Made by a program: the position numbers and the translations under genes
The notes under the pieces: generated by a model
The model's input: only the letters and a program-made list of their open reading frames with translations
Told to the model about the DNA's origin: nothing
Databases searched by the model: none
Assembly (NCBI GenBank): GCA_947454525.1
Contig: CANGJM010000014.1
Location: 1-64,000 of the forward strand
DNA length: 64,000 nt
Direction: 5' to 3'
Source: Flavobacteriales bacterium
GTDB lineage: Bacteria; Bacteroidota; Bacteroidia; Flavobacteriales_D; Crocinitomicaceae
Shown: positions 59,585-64,000 of the stretch, piece after piece
How the letters are laid out: the number at the start of each line of letters is the position of its first letter
How positions within the stretch are numbered: position 1 is the first letter of the stretch

Positions 59585-61066
59585 TTAGTTTTTAATGAAT
59601 TTAATCTTTTGAGAGTGCACTTGAATGGTGTACATGCCGCTTTTCAATTCTTTAATATTCAAATTGTTATCACCCCCAGAAACACTAAAATTTGCCACAA
59701 CTTTGCCGAGGTTATCAAACAAAACACATGTTGTATTTAAGGTATTCTCAGGTAAAGAAACTATCAAGTTTTCATTAGCCGGATTAGGGAATATGTTGAC
59801 CAAAAAATCGTTGTTCACTTCATCAATCCCTGCAGTTTGACAGCCTTCCGATAAACAAGCCCATTCGTCCAGTTTGACAAGAATAAAAGGATTCGGAGCC
59901 GATCCAATACTATTATAGGCAACTGTTGCATAACCCCCAAAGTCAGATTTGATGATCGTTTGATATTCTCCGTTTGAATGCAAATCGAAAATATTTATTA
60001 TTCGTCTGAAGATCACATTTCCAGAATATGAAGTTTTTTCAATACATAGCATTGTATTAATCCCCATATTCTGGGTGAAAAGAGTATCCATAAAACCTAC
60101 TGATAATATTGTATTATCATCATCAATTAAGGCACTATGAAAACTATTGCCGATCGACTCATGTCCAGTGACATTTTTCCAAATTAAATTGCCGTTAATA
60201 TCAAATTTGATAGTCATAGGTTTTTGCATGTCGAATGAACCAACTGTATTCCCAGTGAATTCCGATCCTACAGCTATGAAATTTCCATCGGGCAACTGCT
60301 TTACGTTAAATAACCAACCCCCATCTGAAGAATTAAAATACTTTTGCTGAAGTATGGTTCCGGTAGAATCGAGAAAGCATACAAAAGATTTATTGTGATT
60401 ATTCCTGTAACCGACCAAAACTATTTTATTTGTTACAGAATCTTCGATTGCAGCAAAAACATTTTCTACTTCATTTTGAGTATTAAAATTATATTTCTGT
60501 TTCCACTGGGTATTTCCAAGCGAATCTGTTTTTAATAAGAAACATTTTGCATCTCCCATAAAAGGCCCTGTTAATCCACTAATTAAAAAACCCCCATCCT
60601 TTGTTTTTGACACCGATCTGGTTTCTAACGTCTGGTCAATTGAATCACCAAGAAGGTGTTTTGTCCATAATGTATCGCCTTGATCATCTAATTTTATCAA
60701 ATAGCTGGTGTAGTTTTCCGTTCCAATATCATGGGTATAGAATGTGGAGTAATAGGTTTCATCCGATTTTTTTAAGAAATCTTGAATAAACCAACCAATA
60801 CACATGTTCTGATTATTCGCCATCGGATATCGCTTATACCAAAGAGAATTACCCATTGAATCAACACCAGAAACGGTATATCCCCAAGCCCCTGCAGAAT
60901 CAATAGACATACCTGCTAACATATACCCATAACTGGTGTTGGCAACACCATAACTTTGCGAACTGCTATTCGGTGGAAAAAAATAGTTTTGAACGAAACG
61001 ATCTGGAGCTTGTGCAAAAGCTGACAAGCTAATTAGGAGGACAAAAAACGAAGTAAGTATCTTCAT
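59585..61066 (-). CDS. secreted repeat protein with T9SS type A sorting domain
   Basis: The protein has 493 residues with a signal peptide (MKILTSFFVLLISLSAFA). The body has propeller-like repeats of the form GDTLW(T/K)KHxxG..D..xSxxKTKDGGFLISG and DGNFIAVGSE, each with a D-x-x-G-N-x-x-W turn. The C-terminus is a sorting domain (VNIFPNPANENLIVSLP, VLFDNLGKVVANF, SGMYTIQVHSQKIKFIKN). It is probably surface-bound or released by T9SS. Starts 4 bp after the previous stop. Confidence 0.86.
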   Translation of the reverse strand: MKILTSFFVLLISLSAFAQAPDRFVQNYFFPPNSSSQSYGVANTSYGYMLAGMSIDSAGAWGYTVSGVDSMGNSLWYKRYPMANNQNMCIGWFIQDFLKKSDETYYSTFYTHDIGTENYTSYLIKLDDQGDTLWTKHLLGDSIDQTLETRSVSKTKDGGFLISGLTGPFMGDAKCFLLKTDSLGNTQWKQKYNFNTQNEVENVFAAIEDSVTNKIVLVGYRNNHNKSFVCFLDSTGTILQQKYFNSSDGGWLFNVKQLPDGNFIAVGSEFTGNTVGSFDMQKPMTIKFDINGNLIWKNVTGHESIGNSFHSALIDDDNTILSVGFMDTLFTQNMGINTMLCIEKTSYSGNVIFRRIINIFDLHSNGEYQTIIKSDFGGYATVAYNSIGSAPNPFILVKLDEWACLSEGCQTAGIDEVNNDFLVNIFPNPANENLIVSLPENTLNTTCVLFDNLGKVVANFSVSGGDNNLNIKELKSGMYTIQVHSQKIKFIKN

Positions 61067-61070
61067 AACG

Positions 61071-64000
61071 TTATTTTACTAAAACTAATTTTTGCTGCTT
61101 AATTGCTTTTCCATCTACATATAGTGTAGCAAAATACAAAGAATTCGTTAGGTTTTCTGTCGAAAAGTTTTGAAGCGTGTTCGCACCCATTCTAAACGTT
61201 TCTATCAGTTTTCCATTGACATCATGAATGTAAATGGAAGCCACTTTAGAGTTTTCTACTGATTTAAATAATAAGGTAACATTATCTGATGCAGGATTAG
61301 GGAACAACTGAAAAATAAAGTTATTATCCTCTGATTCAGACCAAGTACTGTCTGTTGCTTGAGAAAAACGAGTGCTATTTTCCTCAATAGGAAGTAGTCT
61401 AAGTTCAGGATAAGCATACTTAAATACCTGCATTAATAATGCTTGGGCATGGTTTTGAAATTCTTTTTGTTCATCTTCAGCAATATTTAACATTTCTGAA
61501 AACTTTATTGAATCACTACTTAAAAGATAACATTTTTGAGATACATCATTCAACTCTAAAATCATTCGTTGAAATGCACAAAAATCTGATAAATGCGGTT
61601 TTAGCTCCAAAGTATCAAGTATTTGATCAGCCTCAATATAATCCCCTTTAAAAATATTAACTTTCACCAAATCACATGAAGAATTTGGTCTGTTTTCCAT
61701 TTTGATTAAATATAAAATACTATCTATCGCATTCACATTGGATGTGTCATGAAGATAATTACTGATTTCTTCTGATACCAAACTTTGGATTTCAAAATTC
61801 TTAAGAATTATCTGTCCTTCCAATTCAAAACGTGCTGATAAACCTGTTTGAGAAGCATTTATTTGCTCAATTAAAGTTTGAGATAAATTTTTATTTTCAA
61901 TAGCCAACTTAACATTATTTGTAATTGGTGAATTTGCAATTATTACATCTTTTATATCGACAGAAGGTGTTGTTTGTACTCTGTTGATATAGGCTATCAA
62001 TACGTCATCACTTAAAAATGGTGAATAACTCATAAGGAGATTTTTCAATGACTCGGAACTTAAAGTACTACTAATAGAGGAAATTAAATTAGCCGTATTC
62101 CCACCATCTACAATACTATCATAATAAGTTTTTTGATTCGCTAATTCCAATTTTAACGTGCTCTTTTCTAATTTGATTTCTACAAGACTTTTGTTCATTG
62201 TTAAAGGGCAGTCACTAGGATCTGGCTTTCCGTCATAACTAAAAATTTGAACTAATAAATCACTGCAACTTGGTTGCGGAAGTGGTGAATAATGTTCACC
62301 AGTATATGAATGATGAATTACCTGTTTTCCTGCATTAGGAGAAGGGAAAGAATTATCGTTGTTTATATACCATTTGTTTTCATTTCCACAAATGGCCGAA
62401 TAATAATTCCTAACATAATTAGTCACAGCGCCACTGGAACCTTGAACATAATTTACGGTTGGTTGAATATTACCTGATGACATTTGAGCAATATCATATT
62501 TACCACTTAAAAAAATGTTACAATTCATTTTTAATCCATCAATAAAATTATTTTCACCTGAATTGTTATCAAGCGAGTTGATACCAACTGTCATATTTGT
62601 AAAGTAATTACTATAAATTTGATGAGCCCCTTCCATTGAATTACGAACAAAAATTCCAATATCATCTTGGTTATTCGTAGTATTATTAAATGAATTATTC
62701 TGAACTTTATAATACTTACATCGATCTAAATACAAACCATAAGCTTGATATTCACCCCCAACCTCTACTTCACAATTGTTAAATACCGGATAATGCATTC
62801 CAGAAAGAAGAGCACCACCAGAGGTGTTGTTTATAAATTTAACGTGATTAATATTCGCACTCATGAAAACATTTGAATTATGGGATTCAATACCATAATC
62901 CCAATTTTGAAATTTCGATTGAATTATATTATTTGGCAAACATGGAACTGTACCGTTGGTGCAATAGTCATTCACTATGAATTTAGCATCAACCGAATAA
63001 ATTCCATTACCACGACTTAAAACTGGATATGCATTTCCTGCTAAATATTTAAAATCACAACCTTTAATATTGACATTTTTTATATTCCACATACTTATTC
63101 TTGTAGTAGGAATCAATCCATTAACCAGTAATTGATTTATCTCAAAAACACAATTGTAGAAATAACTAACATTATTAAAATTAGGATAAGACATAAATTC
63201 AACGTCTCTTCGGTTATTAATGAATTTACTGTCTTTTGCACGAATGACCCCACCAAAACTTGTCCAATTAATATTGCCGTTAACGTCAATTAAACTTGTG
63301 CTTATCCCATTTTTCGCATTTTGAATCGTTGCGTTATTTTTCAGATCGATAATTCCTTGATAAGGCGATAAACCATTTGATAGAATTGTCTGTGGCTGAT
63401 TTCCATTTCCACCGACATTAACTCCTTCCCACATTCCGCCGCAACTATTAGTAAGTATTCCCCCATCTACCACAACTCGAGCGTTTGGTTTTATTATTAA
63501 TCTTATATCTTCGGCAAATTGAACTGTACCCTTTATAGTAAGAGTTACTCCCGGGTCTACAACAACATTACTATTGAATGAACGATAATAATTTTCATCC
63601 CATGTCTGAGAAGTTGTTACATGGTAATCCGTTGACTGAGGCAATGGAGCGTCCCAAATTCCGCGACCATAAGTTGAGGCAAGTAGTTTACCTTTACAAT
63701 TATTTATTTCTAGTTTTGTGATTATAGCAGCGGGCAGACCATTATTAAAACATTCCCATGTTTGTAAGGCTTTATTCCAGCGATAAACACCTGCATCTGT
63801 TCCGGCATAAATTTCGTCATCAGTACCATTACGGTAAACCAAACAATTCACTGGAAATGGAGGTAGCCCAGTTGAAAAATCAGTCCAAGATGTACCACCA
63901 TTATTTGAAAAAACTACACGATTCAATCCTTGACTTGTAGGAACTCCTTGCCAATAACCAGCACAACTTGCCCAAACTCTATCTGGATTATATGGATCAA
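61071..64000 (-). CDS. large T9SS-sorted protein with propeller and beta-helix parts (5' end outside)
   Basis: At least 976 codons; the frame continues through the right edge, so the N-terminus is missing. The first part has sortilin/BNR-like propeller repeats (VFSNNGGTSWTDFSTGLPPFPVNCLVY, IYAGTDAGVYRW). The middle (about 130-560) looks like a right-handed parallel beta-helix with many Asn-rich turns. A helical region follows, and the C-terminus is a type A sorting domain (FQLFPNPASDNVTLLFK, VNGKLIETFRMG, QQKLVLVK). The gene is more AT-rich than the window average. First visible gene of the three-gene cargo operon. Confidence 0.85.
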   Translation of the reverse strand, partial: DPYNPDRVWASCAGYWQGVPTSQGLNRVVFSNNGGTSWTDFSTGLPPFPVNCLVYRNGTDDEIYAGTDAGVYRWNKALQTWECFNNGLPAAIITKLEINNCKGKLLASTYGRGIWDAPLPQSTDYHVTTSQTWDENYYRSFNSNVVVDPGVTLTIKGTVQFAEDIRLIIKPNARVVVDGGILTNSCGGMWEGVNVGGNGNQPQTILSNGLSPYQGIIDLKNNATIQNAKNGISTSLIDVNGNINWTSFGGVIRAKDSKFINNRRDVEFMSYPNFNNVSYFYNCVFEINQLLVNGLIPTTRISMWNIKNVNIKGCDFKYLAGNAYPVLSRGNGIYSVDAKFIVNDYCTNGTVPCLPNNIIQSKFQNWDYGIESHNSNVFMSANINHVKFINNTSGGALLSGMHYPVFNNCEVEVGGEYQAYGLYLDRCKYYKVQNNSFNNTTNNQDDIGIFVRNSMEGAHQIYSNYFTNMTVGINSLDNNSGENNFIDGLKMNCNIFLSGKYDIAQMSSGNIQPTVNYVQGSSGAVTNYVRNYYSAICGNENKWYINNDNSFPSPNAGKQVIHHSYTGEHYSPLPQPSCSDLLVQIFSYDGKPDPSDCPLTMNKSLVEIKLEKSTLKLELANQKTYYDSIVDGGNTANLISSISSTLSSESLKNLLMSYSPFLSDDVLIAYINRVQTTPSVDIKDVIIANSPITNNVKLAIENKNLSQTLIEQINASQTGLSARFELEGQIILKNFEIQSLVSEEISNYLHDTSNVNAIDSILYLIKMENRPNSSCDLVKVNIFKGDYIEADQILDTLELKPHLSDFCAFQRMILELNDVSQKCYLLSSDSIKFSEMLNIAEDEQKEFQNHAQALLMQVFKYAYPELRLLPIEENSTRFSQATDSTWSESEDNNFIFQLFPNPASDNVTLLFKSVENSKVASIYIHDVNGKLIETFRMGANTLQNFSTENLTNSLYFATLYVDGKAIKQQKLVLVK

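Overview
The window looks like the chromosome of a Bacteroidota bacterium, most likely a Flavobacteriales/Fluviicola-like organism. The evidence is two TonB-dependent receptors, three secreted proteins whose two complete C-termini and one further C-terminus carry type A type-IX-secretion (T9SS) sorting domains, lipoproteins with the CxxDK-type start common in this phylum, an HYC_CC_PP-family protein, and repeated promoter -7 boxes of the Bacteroidota form TAnnTTTG. Several of these boxes lie only 3-10 bases from start codons. Coding density is high, AT content is moderate to high, and no insertion sequence, CRISPR array or rRNA was seen. One tRNA (Arg, anticodon ACG) was found.

Layout. 1-3.0 kb: a DoxX-like protein end, then a MarR regulator, a pirin and an Old Yellow Enzyme, with two matching 18-bp palindromes placed as MarR operators. 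3.1-6.4 kb: TonB receptor plus a NodB-like deacetylase. 6.4-16.9 kb: small secreted and housekeeping genes, a likely foreign DUF4287/KilA-N block, an HxlR pair, a secreted KatG, an EEP-family hydrolase, a LOG-family protein and a methyltransferase. 16.9-26.3 kb: a compact galactan/galactose operon (galM, GH53, GH2, galK, galT, sodium/sugar symporter) with a divergent GntR/LacI-type regulator. 26.3-31.3 kb: a HigBA-like toxin-antitoxin pair, GH13 amylase, acs, a SOUL protein and tRNA-Arg. 31.8-41.9 kb: an unusual lipid-type operon. 42-53.5 kb: GH38, nitroreductase, a ferritin-like/VIT1 protein, an XRE/membrane pair, HYC_CC_PP, an SPFH lipoprotein, a second TonB receptor, and a Fic protein behind a striking 12-box repeat array. 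53.7-64 kb: MFS exporter, SRPBCC protein, two paralogous outer-membrane barrels, and a three-gene T9SS-cargo operon.

The most interesting region is 31.8-39.7 kb. Six overlapping or abutting genes encode an HMG-CoA reductase fused to an aminoglycoside-phosphotransferase-like kinase, a CarS/CdsA-like cytidylyltransferase, a PEP-synthase-like dikinase that lacks the PEP-barrel domain (rifampin-phosphotransferase-like layout), a UbiA-like prenyltransferase, a zinc-ribbon SAM methyltransferase and a membrane desaturase. A second membrane desaturase and a soluble acyl-ACP desaturase follow. This gene set suggests synthesis of a modified isoprenoid or prenyl-glycerol type lipid. The pathway is inference: the families and their tight coupling are what the sequence shows.
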